64,000 nucleotides of DNA from Anaerolineales bacterium UBA6055 (GTDB taxonomy: Bacteria; Chloroflexota; Anaerolineae; Aggregatilineales; Phototrophicaceae): the NCBI GenBank assembly GCA_002428985.1, contig DIYL01000053.1:357700-421699 (forward strand), read 5' to 3'. The translations under genes were made by a program, and so were the position numbers. Shown one piece after another: positions 8,591 through 16,476 of the stretch (position 1 is the stretch's first letter; each line of letters begins with the position of its first letter). The notes beneath the pieces are model-generated. The model was not told where the DNA came from, did no database searches, and was given only the letters and a program-made list of their open reading frames with translations.

Positions 8591-9110
8591 TCAGTGTGAT
8601 TGTACATACTTCGATACAGCTTCCCCAAACACTTTCAACTCCCTTATCACAATATGGAAATCGGTCAACTCAAAATGAGAGAAATTTGGAAGTAATTCTT
8701 GAATTCGTTCGCAAAACACTCGACGCATTGGGCACATATACCAATTATCAACTAGCTCTTTGATATGCTTATTATCTAATTTATCAAGAGTCCATACTAG
8801 AAGATAACCACGTACCCATTCTTGTGTAGAATCCCGAATAATCTTGAGCCAATATTGTTTGCCAAGATAACGAAGCGTTTCACCGCTAATATGTGAAAGA
8901 GAAACAATTTAAACTCGCGTTGCCAGCGCAATATGCAACTGCCACGTATCATACACTGTTGGACATAAGCAGATCAACATCATCAGTGTAACTCAATAAT
9001 TGGTACAATTCAGTTTGGTCAGGAGGTGAGATCGTCCAAGTTTACTATTGTATTGAGATGTTCACGACCTGATGTAAACACGCTGTGTAAATAGAGGCAC
9101 AAGCTCAATG
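8591..9110 (-). pseudogene. Decayed gene with frameshifts and an in-frame stop
   Basis: On the minus strand a protein-like sequence can be followed through several frames. The fragments in order are ELVPLFTQRV, then FTSGREHLNTIVNLDDLTS, then SPPDQTELYQLLSYTDDVDLL (ending near 8951), then VYDTWQLHIALATRV. An in-frame TAA follows at 8909-8911. A final open stretch of 106 codons runs from 8908 to TGA at 8591 (including SGETLRYLGKQYWLK and the closing IRELKVFGEAVSKYVQSH). The last stretch has no usable start codon. Composition is smooth and helical, and neighbouring fragments join where frames change, which is what a gene broken by small insertions or deletions looks like. I do not recognise the family. 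Its position behind Hachiman suggests an old defence gene. Confidence 0.5.
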
Positions 9111-9380
9111 CTTGATAAGTTCAAGTTATACATGGTAGACTTTGCAAGAGTGTGATATTAACACACATATAGTTTTAGATGGCTTGCCGCCGTATACATC
9201 TCGACCAAGATCAGAAACGACGGCGAGCCTACCAAACATTGGTTGCCCAACGTGGCTTTTGTATTCTAACAAAAGAATCTATCTCTTTAACAGATGTACC
9301 ACTTGGGTTTTGTTGATTTCTTTATCCAAAATTGGAGTTTTTATGGTACGTGAACTACTAAAAAAGCGCTCACAAGGTGG
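9111..9380. other. Unassigned intergenic segment
   Basis: This stretch has open frames on both strands. The plus-strand one includes GLPPYTSRPRSETTASLPNI; the minus-strand one includes GQPMFGRLAVVSDLGRDVYG. I cannot assign either to a gene, and neither has a start with a ribosome-binding site. It may be a remnant of coding DNA upstream of the GIY-YIG gene or further decay of the gene to its left. Confidence 0.3.
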
Positions 9381-10052
9381 TTGTCTATTCAAAAAGATGG
9401 TTCGATTAGTCTTTCCAAGTCTATTATGAAAAAACTCGGGTATAGTGATGGGGACAGGATTGTGATTGCGATCACAGAAACAAGTCCCCTTTGCATCGGT
9501 CTCAGACTTGCCACAACAAACGAGGTTGATCGTGGCTATACTCTAGGTTATCTCTCCAAAGATATTCATAACAAAACAGGAGGAGGGAAAATATCTTGTA
9601 GTGAGCTATCCAATACACTTAAAGCAAGCATCAATTTACCCAGAAGTTCCATCCCATATGGACTGCCACCCAGTTGGAAATATGCTGTGCTTATCATGCC
9701 ATCTGACATAACTTGGCAACAAACGAGCTTCAACATAAAGGACTTAAAGACAGCCTCAGAAGAAATCGGTATGTACCAGTTATTGAGTGAGAATCGTCAA
9801 GTCTTGTATATCGGTGAAGGTATCCTTAGACAACGATTCAAAAAGCATTTACAAAATGATGAAATGTTAGATGATGTATCTCATTTCCAATTCTTCCAGT
9901 TTAAGGTGCGTGGGGAAGATTACAAATCTCAGCCTAATTTGATAACTGAAACAATTTATAAAGAAGATGCTCTATTTTTACAAAAACAGTCGTTAGGAAT
10001 ACATTTTGAAAATTTCGCGACATTGCCAAAATATAACTCACGTTGGTTCTAA
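9381..10052 (+). CDS. AbrB-like N-terminal domain fused to GIY-YIG nuclease-like domain
   Basis: A 223-residue frame with TTG as its only possible start, because TGA lies at 9351. Residues 3-30 (IQKDGSISLSKSIMKKLGY, then SDGDRIVIAI) match the SpoVT/AbrB swapped-hairpin DNA-binding fold. Residues about 133-170 (GMYQLLSENRQVLYIGEG, then LRQRFKKHL) match the GIY-YIG nuclease core, with the YIG motif and the following Arg. The middle 90 residues are unassigned. An ATG at 9343 in another frame (MVRELLKKRSQGG) runs into the AbrB sequence if one base is shifted near 9380, so a frameshift may hide the true N-terminus. The aldolase-fusion gene follows within about 45 bases, suggesting an operon. A site-specific nuclease or inactive GIY-YIG fold are both possible. 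Confidence 0.6.
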   Translation: MSIQKDGSISLSKSIMKKLGYSDGDRIVIAITETSPLCIGLRLATTNEVDRGYTLGYLSKDIHNKTGGGKISCSELSNTLKASINLPRSSIPYGLPPSWKYAVLIMPSDITWQQTSFNIKDLKTASEEIGMYQLLSENRQVLYIGEGILRQRFKKHLQNDEMLDDVSHFQFFQFKVRGEDYKSQPNLITETIYKEDALFLQKQSLGIHFENFATLPKYNSRWF

Positions 10053-10096
10053 ACTATATTGTAAAAGAGTACACATCACTTGATGAAAGGTCAGTC

Positions 10097-11293
10097 ATGA
10101 TCAATTCTAAGAAAAAAGTATATGTGATTGGTGGACCATTTCCCCAACAAGTTGACCCGGTATTGCAACTGATACCAACTGGCAAAGGAAAGCTAGCAGC
10201 AGCAATCGCTGACACATTTGAAGTTAATGGACAAATCGTGGAACGATGGGGGAATTTTGATGGAGGGGTACCGCTGACTTTTGATGAACTCGCTGAATCA
10301 CTGGATACTTTAGAAACAGATGCTAATGTTGTCATATTTCTGCCCCACCTACCCAATATTCTCATTGAGCCATCTCAAACAAAAATTCGTGTGAATGCAG
10401 ATGAAGAATCTAACTTAAAAGTACGTGCCTCACCAAAGCTCGTCACTCGTATCAAAAAACAACATCCACAGGTATTGTTAGTTCCCTTCAAATTAGCAGA
10501 TCCTGATATGCCACGGGTTGAGATTGTTCGTTGGATGCTTGAACTGCATGCAGGTCTCGCTGTCTATTCTCGACTGGGGGATTCTTCACAGTATTACATT
10601 ATCGATGCACTTGCTAACGAGATTCCCGTCTCAAAGATTGATCTACCAGATCGCCTCGTTCAAGAAGTCTCTCATTTCTTACAAGCAAAACGACGTAGGA
10701 GCATACATAAAGGGGAATATATACCACAAGTTCCCTATCTCAATGAGATCGTTGATTTTTCCAAAAAAATGCAACCAGCCTTCTCACAAATCATTGAACG
10801 TAACGTGAGCAGTGGCCGCTGGCCTGGCAACTTTTCATTTCGTTGTACACATGGCTTCTTATCTTCACGGGTTGAAGATGGATTCATAATCACCAGACGT
10901 AACGTTGATAAGACAGGATTAACGCAAGATGATTTTGTTTTTGTCAGTCTACAACTAGAAAATGATTCGCTGATTTACAGCGGTGCATCAGGCATGAAAC
11001 CGAGTATTGATGCTCCTGTCCATCGTATAATCTATGAAAAAATCCCATGGGTGAACAGCATCGTCCATGGACACTTGCAGGCTCATGGAGAAGTAATTTA
11101 TTCTGAGAAACTTCGACGTTGGCCCTGTGGTGCAGAAAATGAAGCACACGATATCATTGCAGTAGCCCCAAAGAAACAACAAAACTTGTGGATCGTTAAT
11201 ATTGAAGGACATGGATTTGTGGCACTAATTGGTACCAATACGCCAACTGAAGCATTACACTCATTAAGTCAACTGCATTTCACAAAGGGTTAA
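10097..11293 (+). CDS. CoaB-like domain fused to class II aldolase/adducin domain
   Basis: I start it at ATG 10097, which has GAAAGG six bases upstream; the frame is open from 10043. Product is 398 residues. Residues about 10-190 resemble the phosphopantothenoylcysteine synthetase (CoaB) fold: GGPFPQQVDPVLQLIP, then TGKGKLAAAIADTF, later SPKLVTRIKKQHPQVLLVPF then KLAD. Residues about 225-398 resemble class II aldolase/adducin: FRCTHGFLSSRVEDGFIITR, then HGHLQAHGEVIYSE (metal-binding His-x-His) and NIEGHGFVALIG with a third His. Class II aldolases use zinc to cleave or epimerise sugar phosphates. The fusion partner suggests a nucleotide- or CoA-type substrate, which I cannot specify. It probably forms an operon with the GIY-YIG gene. 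Confidence 0.6.
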   Translation: MINSKKKVYVIGGPFPQQVDPVLQLIPTGKGKLAAAIADTFEVNGQIVERWGNFDGGVPLTFDELAESLDTLETDANVVIFLPHLPNILIEPSQTKIRVNADEESNLKVRASPKLVTRIKKQHPQVLLVPFKLADPDMPRVEIVRWMLELHAGLAVYSRLGDSSQYYIIDALANEIPVSKIDLPDRLVQEVSHFLQAKRRRSIHKGEYIPQVPYLNEIVDFSKKMQPAFSQIIERNVSSGRWPGNFSFRCTHGFLSSRVEDGFIITRRNVDKTGLTQDDFVFVSLQLENDSLIYSGASGMKPSIDAPVHRIIYEKIPWVNSIVHGHLQAHGEVIYSEKLRRWPCGAENEAHDIIAVAPKKQQNLWIVNIEGHGFVALIGTNTPTEALHSLSQLHFTKG

Positions 11294-11492
11294 ATCCAAT
11301 GTCATATCAATGCTCTGATAGACATAAGCGGACATCAATTCTTAGTAACAGAATACACAAAACCTCCCCACACATTGCAGAATATCGATTTATGACTTTT
11401 TTACCAAATAATTAATCTCCATTACTGATCGTTACAACCTATATCCAATTATGGTATTTTTCGACAAAAATTTATTCGAAGTTTAAGAATCA

Positions 11493-11521
11493 AAACAGGA
11501 GCATTCAACGTGCTCCTGTTT
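11493..11521 (+). terminator. Rho-independent terminator-like hairpin
   Basis: AAACAGGAGCA pairs perfectly with TGCTCCTGTTT across a seven-base loop (11504-11510). It lies 200 bases after the aldolase fusion and could end rightward transcription from it. Confidence 0.6.
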
Positions 11522-11637
11522 GGTTATCTAATCTGATTCCATTCAATCTATTTCACTTTAACAGTCATACTCTAGCCGCATTAGCAGTCATCGCTGAGTT
11601 TCAGTAACAATCTCAATTGTTCATCTACAACTGAATC

Positions 11638-11666
11638 AGAAAACTCTCCATATTGGAGGGTTTTCT
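11638..11666. terminator. Bidirectional terminator-like hairpin
   Basis: AGAAAACTCTCCA and TGGAGGGTTTTCT form a 13-pair stem with one G-T pair and a three-base loop. A/T-rich arms make it usable from either side, between the convergent aldolase and thiolase genes. Confidence 0.5.
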
Positions 11667-11711
11667 GCCGAACATCATCAACAAAACCTAGACTGCAATT
11701 TGTCATTCAGA

Positions 11712-11860
11712 ATTTGTCGACGTTTTTATTTTCTGTAGCATTTAGCTAGTCGACATTTTTATTTTTCTCCCATAGGATATTCTTTTTGTCGGAGACTATT
11801 TTTACGTCCGATTTTTGTTTTATCGGACTTTATTTTATTTTGTCGGAGACTATTTTATCT
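11712..11860. repeat. Degenerate T-rich repeat cluster with copy 2 of the 18-base repeat
   Basis: Units begin GTCGACGTTTTTATTTT (11716), GTCGACATTTTTATTTTT (11749), GTCGGAGACTATTTTTA (11788), TCGGACTTTATTTTATTTT (11823) and GTCGGAGACTATTTTA (11842), about 20-39 bases apart. The last lies within the exact 18-base match to 8401-8418. GTCCGAT (11806-11812) and ATCGGAC (11822-11828) form a small perfect stem followed by T-rich DNA on the plus strand. The cluster abuts the thiolase stop and may also act in termination. Confidence 0.55.
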
Positions 11861-11869
11861 CTATACACA

Positions 11870-13054
11870 TTAGTTCAAGTTCTCAAAGATGCCAGCAGCA
11901 CCCATACCACCACCGATACACATGGTGACGAGCCCATATTTATTGTCACGGCGTTTCATTTCACTGATAAGTTGTACAGTGAGCTTCGCACCTGTGCATC
12001 CAAGTGGGTGTCCCAATGCAATTGCGCCACCATTCACATTCACTTTTTCAGGGTCAAGTTCAAGTTCACGGATAACTGCAAGGGATTGGGATGCAAACGC
12101 CTCGTTCAATTCGATGAGGTCAATATCATCCAAAGTCATATCTGTGCGTTCGAGCACTTTTGGCACAGCTTTGATTGGACCTACACCCATAATTTCTGGA
12201 CGTACACCCGCTACCGCAAAACCGACAAATCGCGCTAATGGCGTCAACCCAAGTTCTTCAGCTTTTTCGCGATCCATCACAATAACGCCCGCTGCACCGT
12301 CGCTTAGTGGGCTGGAGTTACCAGCAGTTACTGAGCCTTTAGGTTTAAATACAGGGCGCAAGCTAGCAAGTGCTTCAACAGTGGTCTCTCGACGGAGATG
12401 TTCTTCTTCTTTGAGGATTTTTTGCACAGTAGTTGGCATACCATCTGCGCCGATAAGTGTTTCTTCCCATTCAAATGGGACGATTTCCTCAGCAAATTTT
12501 CCCGCATCGACAGCTGCTGCTGCTTTACGATGGCTGTTATATGCGAATTCATCCATATCTTCACGGCTGACACCAAATTCAGATACAACCCGTTCTGCGG
12601 TCAAGCCCATACTCATATAGACGTTGGGATCATTTTCTGCCATGTATGGGTTCGGGCTTAGATGATGTCCTGTCATCGGGACAGATGACATAGATTCTGC
12701 ACCACCCGCAATCACAACATCAGCTTGGTTGGCAATGATGCTATTTGCGGCCAATGCAATTGTCTGCAACCCACTCGAACAAAAACGGTTCACAGTTTGT
12801 CCCGGGGTATCCACAGGTAATCCCGCGCGTAATGCAATCACACGCGCAAAATTCATGCCCTGTGAACCTTCTGGCATGGCACAACCCATGATCACATCAT
12901 CAATTTCATGCGGGTCAAGCTTACCATCAGTCTTTTCCATCAAGTCTTTAATGACTGTTGCCGCCATATCATCGGAGCGTGCATTTTTCGTGTTGCCACG
13001 GACAGCTTTACCAACTGCGGTACGCGATGCCGCTACAATTACTGCTTCTCTCAT
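11870..13054 (-). CDS. fadA: Acetyl-CoA acetyltransferase / 3-ketoacyl-CoA thiolase
   Basis: The 394-residue protein is a complete thiolase. The acyl-accepting Cys is in NRFCSSGLQT (Cys about 92), followed by GGAESMSSVPM. Near the C-terminus come NEAFASQSLAV, GGAIALGHPLGCTGAKL (catalytic His) and CIGGGMGAAGIFE (second Cys). It catalyses thiolytic cleavage of 3-ketoacyl-CoA, or the reverse condensation of acetyl-CoA. It is the last gene of the leftward block and lies 126 bases after the FadN-like gene, so the two probably work as the final steps of beta-oxidation, as in fadNA pairs of Gram-positive bacteria. Whether it prefers long or short chains cannot be read here. Confidence 0.92.
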   Translation of the reverse strand: MREAVIVAASRTAVGKAVRGNTKNARSDDMAATVIKDLMEKTDGKLDPHEIDDVIMGCAMPEGSQGMNFARVIALRAGLPVDTPGQTVNRFCSSGLQTIALAANSIIANQADVVIAGGAESMSSVPMTGHHLSPNPYMAENDPNVYMSMGLTAERVVSEFGVSREDMDEFAYNSHRKAAAAVDAGKFAEEIVPFEWEETLIGADGMPTTVQKILKEEEHLRRETTVEALASLRPVFKPKGSVTAGNSSPLSDGAAGVIVMDREKAEELGLTPLARFVGFAVAGVRPEIMGVGPIKAVPKVLERTDMTLDDIDLIELNEAFASQSLAVIRELELDPEKVNVNGGAIALGHPLGCTGAKLTVQLISEMKRRDNKYGLVTMCIGGGMGAAGIFENLN

Positions 13055-13138
13055 ATCAACTACCTCTCAAACTAGTGTTACTCTTTGGACGATTTTGTAA
13101 CCATTGGACTTACGAATATTTCACATAGGTGTTGTATA

Positions 13139-13157
13139 GGGACGCACAACGGCGTCC
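13139..13157. repeat. Dispersed small hairpin, copy 1
   Basis: GGACGC (13140-13145) pairs perfectly with GCGTCC (13152-13157) over a six-base loop, preceded by TAGG. It belongs to the intergenic hairpin set also seen at 16409, 16451, 28941, 29658, 41299 and 42788. Here it lies between the fadN-like and thiolase genes. Confidence 0.5.
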
Positions 13158-13180
13158 ACAAAAGACATTGGAAAATAGAT

Positions 13181-15574
13181 TTAACGCATTGGTTTCCCGT
13201 TCATGATGAAGTACATCAAGCGTTCGTTTTTATCAGGTTGGGCAACTTGTTCTTTGAATATAGCCCGTTCAAGATTCAAGAAGACCTGTTGAGGCACAAA
13301 TGTTGGTTCAGCAATTGCACCACCTGTCAAAATCTTGGCGATTTTACGTGCAACTGAAGCGTCACCGTCCGATGCATATCCAGCTTCAAGGAAACCTGCA
13401 ATCGCAATCACAAGTGCAGCATAGACATCACGCCCCGCAGCATAGACCAATTCTTCTTCCGGTGTTTCGTAATCCATCGCCAATCCAAGCGCATGACGTT
13501 TCGCTTCACCTAGCAAATAGGAGCGATTCATAACAATACGGTCAGAACTATCAAAGAAACCTAGTTCTTTTGCTTGTTTGGCACTTTCAGCCACTTTAGC
13601 AGTCGCGATATTTTCGAAGGCTTTTTGCATCGGTGCGAGCAAATCATCAGACCCACTACGTGCAACCGGAGTCACCACGCGGCGGACGAGTTCTTTACAA
13701 CCGCCACCTGCTGGCACAACCCCCACACCAACTTCAACCAACCCTATGTAGGTTTCAACATGAGCGACAATCGCATCACCAGCCATCGCCATTTCGGCAC
13801 CACCACCAAGCGCTTGACCCGCTGGAGCAGTCACAACTGGTTTTGGCGCATATTTGAGTTTCATTGTGAGTTGTTGCAACCGGTCAATCGTCTGGTCAAC
13901 AGCATCTAGAGGATTATCAGCACCGCTATTCATCATTTCCATCAAGTTCGCACCCGCACTGAAGCGTTCGCCATCATTACCAATGACAAGACCAGCCCAA
14001 TCATCGGTATGGAGGAGTTCAACAGCTTTTTCACCTGCTTCGAGGAAACCAAGTGTGATCGTGTTCGCTTTGGTCGTGAATTCCCATAGCAGAATCTTGT
14101 CACCCATATCATAGAGTGAGCCGTCGCCATTGCTCCAGACTTCTGCGCCAGACGCTTTCAAATCAGCAATTGTGATTTCGCGTTCGTCTTTGACCAGTGG
14201 TTTGTATTCGCCATCTTGTGGGCTATAGTAACCGATGACTTTGCCACCCTCATCAGTCTGATAGAATGTTGCATGACCATTCGCAACCATATCTTTAACC
14301 CACTGCGCGACGGGGTAGCCATCATTTTCAAAGCGTTCGATATTTTCTTCAACACCAATCGCATCCCAAATTTCGAAGGGTCCCATCTGGTGCGCGAATC
14401 CCCATTTTTGGGCGTTGTCGATGTTGACAATTGTATCGGTAATTTCGGGCACACGGTTGGAGGCATAAGCCAGCAAGAAACCATGGAGATGATACAGATA
14501 TTGTCCCGCACGATCATCGGCATTAATCAGTAATTTGATACGTTCGCCGAGTGGTTCAACTTTGCGATATTGTCCAACACTATCAAAGCGAGGTTTTGTA
14601 GGGGGTTCATATTCAAGGGTTTCTAAATTCAACGCCCACAGTTCTTTTTTACCACCCTCACGGCGCATATGATAAAAACCCTGACCGCTTTTACGTCCAA
14701 GCCAACCTTTTTCGAGGAGTGCATCAGACAGTTCGGTATTTTTTGGATGTTTCAAAATTTCACGCGCAGGATCATCAGGGATCGCATCATAGAGATTCCG
14801 GGCAACACCAACAGCAATATCAAACCCGACGAGATCATTCAAGTTAAAAGTTGCCGTTTTCGGACGGCCAATCAACGGGCCTGTGAGCACATCAACTTCT
14901 TCAACAGTATAGCCATTATCGAGTGCATAATTCGTCGCTTGCATACCCGACATCGACATAAACCGGTTACCGATGAAGTTCGGAGTATCCTTACAGAGAA
15001 CAGTCCCTTTACCAAGCACATCTGAACCAAACGACATCATAAAATCGACAACAGCGGGGTCTGTGCCGTCGTGTGGGATGATCTCTAATAAGCGCAAATA
15101 ACGTGGTGGATTGAAAAAGTGTGTGCCAAGGAAACGTTTGGTAAATTCTTCGGGCATCCCTTCGGCAATCTCACCAATCGGAATGCCTGATGTGTTGGAT
15201 GACACAATCGCATCATCTTTGACGACTTCAGCCAATTTGGACATGAGCCCACGTTTGATATCAAGGCGTTCGACAATTACCTCAATCACCCAATCGGCAT
15301 CCGCAACCATATCAAGGTTGTCGTCAATATTGCCGATGCTAATATTTCTGAGGTCATCTTTGCTGAACAACTGCGCCGGACGCATTTTTTGTAGGGATTT
15401 GAGGTTGCCTGCCACAATCGAATTGCGGACTTTAGCGCCATCTGCCGGTGTTGTATCTCTCGGCGCAATATCGAGCAGTACTGTCTCAACACCAACCCCG
15501 GCTAAGAGTGCGGCAATGCCACCACCCATCGTGCCAGAGCCAATCACCGCCGCTTTTTTAATATCGTATCCCAT
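13181..15574 (-). CDS. fadN: 3-Hydroxyacyl-CoA dehydrogenase / enoyl-CoA hydratase fusion (FadN-like)
   Basis: I start it at ATG 15574 (MGYDIKKAAV), with AAAGG eleven bases upstream, giving 797 residues. The N-terminal NAD-binding domain shows AAVIGSGTMGGGIAALLAGVG and later SNTSGIPIGEIAEG and GTHFFNPPRYLRLLEIIP. Two dehydrogenase C-terminal domains follow (ETLVP-equivalent region through about residue 420). The last third is a crotonase domain: LVIGNDGERFSAGANLMEM, then GGGAEMAMAGDAIVAHVETY and VEVGVGVVPAGGG. Dehydrogenase first and hydratase last is the order of Bacillus FadN (YusL), not of proteobacterial FadB. It performs the hydration and second oxidation of beta-oxidation and is followed by the thiolase. 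Confidence 0.9.
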   Translation of the reverse strand: MGYDIKKAAVIGSGTMGGGIAALLAGVGVETVLLDIAPRDTTPADGAKVRNSIVAGNLKSLQKMRPAQLFSKDDLRNISIGNIDDNLDMVADADWVIEVIVERLDIKRGLMSKLAEVVKDDAIVSSNTSGIPIGEIAEGMPEEFTKRFLGTHFFNPPRYLRLLEIIPHDGTDPAVVDFMMSFGSDVLGKGTVLCKDTPNFIGNRFMSMSGMQATNYALDNGYTVEEVDVLTGPLIGRPKTATFNLNDLVGFDIAVGVARNLYDAIPDDPAREILKHPKNTELSDALLEKGWLGRKSGQGFYHMRREGGKKELWALNLETLEYEPPTKPRFDSVGQYRKVEPLGERIKLLINADDRAGQYLYHLHGFLLAYASNRVPEITDTIVNIDNAQKWGFAHQMGPFEIWDAIGVEENIERFENDGYPVAQWVKDMVANGHATFYQTDEGGKVIGYYSPQDGEYKPLVKDEREITIADLKASGAEVWSNGDGSLYDMGDKILLWEFTTKANTITLGFLEAGEKAVELLHTDDWAGLVIGNDGERFSAGANLMEMMNSGADNPLDAVDQTIDRLQQLTMKLKYAPKPVVTAPAGQALGGGAEMAMAGDAIVAHVETYIGLVEVGVGVVPAGGGCKELVRRVVTPVARSGSDDLLAPMQKAFENIATAKVAESAKQAKELGFFDSSDRIVMNRSYLLGEAKRHALGLAMDYETPEEELVYAAGRDVYAALVIAIAGFLEAGYASDGDASVARKIAKILTGGAIAEPTFVPQQVFLNLERAIFKEQVAQPDKNERLMYFIMNGKPMR

Positions 15575-15624
15575 ATAAATTTTTACCTTTCGCAAATATT
15601 TTTGTTTGTTTTGAAACCGAGTTG

Positions 15625-16392
15625 CTATATATAGAGTAAATGTGGATACTTATATAATCCAACATAATGTTTGCCATGAGGTAATCTAGGTATGTTGGCA
15701 TATAGATTCTTAGCTTTGTTATCAACCGCATCCTGATTGGCAACTTCAATCATGTTCATAGCATCTACAATTTGAAGAAGAGGGTTGTCTAGTTCCCCTC
15801 TCCTGACAATCGTTTCAGCTAGGAGCCACAGATCAATCACGGTTATCTGTTTAGGGTCAATACCTTTGGCAAATACACCAAACATGTGATGAGATGTTTG
15901 AATAAATTGATTGCCTTTCGTTTTGAGATTCTGAATAGTCTCAATGGTATTTACTCTAGACATATATGGACTCATGCCAATACATCTTGATTCTTGTCCT
16001 AGCTTTAACAATGGAAATATATTTTCCTTAAGCCATCTGGGTGCAAACGCAAGCTTAGGCATATATGTACGAATTTGTTCCTTATTAGGCTCATTTGTTC
16101 GTTTATTCACATATGCATCGGGAATAAACCCTGTATTGAAAATCAATAAATCCAACGAATCGACAAATTCCTCAATCGGCTTAACAGATGCTTTGATAGA
16201 GTCTTCGTCAACAAGATCGACATCAACTATCAGCAATTGTGTGTCATGCGTCGCTTTAAGTGTATTGAGGTCGTCATGTTTCGCCGAGTCACCACAGAAT
16301 GCGATAACTTGGTTGTCTGTATCCGTCAAATATTCTTTGACCAATGCCAACCCCAGTCCATCGTGTGCTTCTGTGATTAAAACCCGTACCAT
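15625..16392 (-). CDS. Degenerate short-chain dehydrogenase/reductase-like protein
   Basis: I start it at ATG 16392 (MVRVLITEAHDGLG), with AGGGA seven bases upstream, giving about 255 residues. The beginning resembles an SDR Rossmann fold: LITEAHDGLGLALVKEYL in place of TGxxxGxG, then VDLVDEDSIKASV and LDLLIFNTGF in place of NNAG. The catalytic Ser-Tyr-Lys set is not recognisable; where YxxxK is expected one sees FIQTSHHMFGVFAKG. It is similar to the functional SDR encoded at 17083-17793 and may be a diverged duplicate. A cofactor-binding or regulatory role is more likely than catalysis. Confidence 0.6.
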   Translation of the reverse strand: MVRVLITEAHDGLGLALVKEYLTDTDNQVIAFCGDSAKHDDLNTLKATHDTQLLIVDVDLVDEDSIKASVKPIEEFVDSLDLLIFNTGFIPDAYVNKRTNEPNKEQIRTYMPKLAFAPRWLKENIFPLLKLGQESRCIGMSPYMSRVNTIETIQNLKTKGNQFIQTSHHMFGVFAKGIDPKQITVIDLWLLAETIVRRGELDNPLLQIVDAMNMIEVANQDAVDNKAKNLYANIPRLPHGKHYVGLYKYPHLLYI

Positions 16393-16408
16393 GTGTTTCC
16401 CTAAGTTC

Positions 16409-16428
16409 GGACAGGGCAAGCCCTGCCC
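16409..16428. repeat. Dispersed small hairpin, copy 2
   Basis: GGACAGGGC faces GCCCTGCCC over a two-base loop (one mismatch in nine). It lies directly upstream of the degenerate SDR gene. Confidence 0.5.
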
Positions 16429-16450
16429 ATGTTTTTTCGTAATTATCGTA

Positions 16451-16471
16451 GGAACAACGCCTGCGTTGTCC
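16451..16471. repeat. Dispersed small hairpin, copy 3
   Basis: GGAACAACGC faces GCGTTGTCC over a two-base loop with one bulged base, flanked on the left by TA. It sits 22 bases from copy 2 in the gap between the O-methyltransferase and SDR genes. Confidence 0.5.
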
Positions 16472-16476
16472 GCAAA

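Larger units (their letters stand above)
11294..11869. other. Intergenic region with terminators and T-rich repeats
   Basis: Between convergent aldolase-fusion and thiolase genes lie about 575 bases without a supportable gene. They hold two strong hairpins (11493-11521 and 11638-11666) and, from 11712 onward, a run of related T-rich units described separately. Confidence 0.7.

Noticed and set aside
9142..9429. 95-residue plus-strand frame before the GIY-YIG gene
   Set aside because: It has no ribosome-binding site or domain. Its end overlaps the better-supported AbrB frame; only its last codons may be the displaced start of that gene.
11712..11860. CRISPR array
   Set aside because: Units are degenerate, unevenly spaced and T-rich, there are no distinct spacers and no cas genes in the window.
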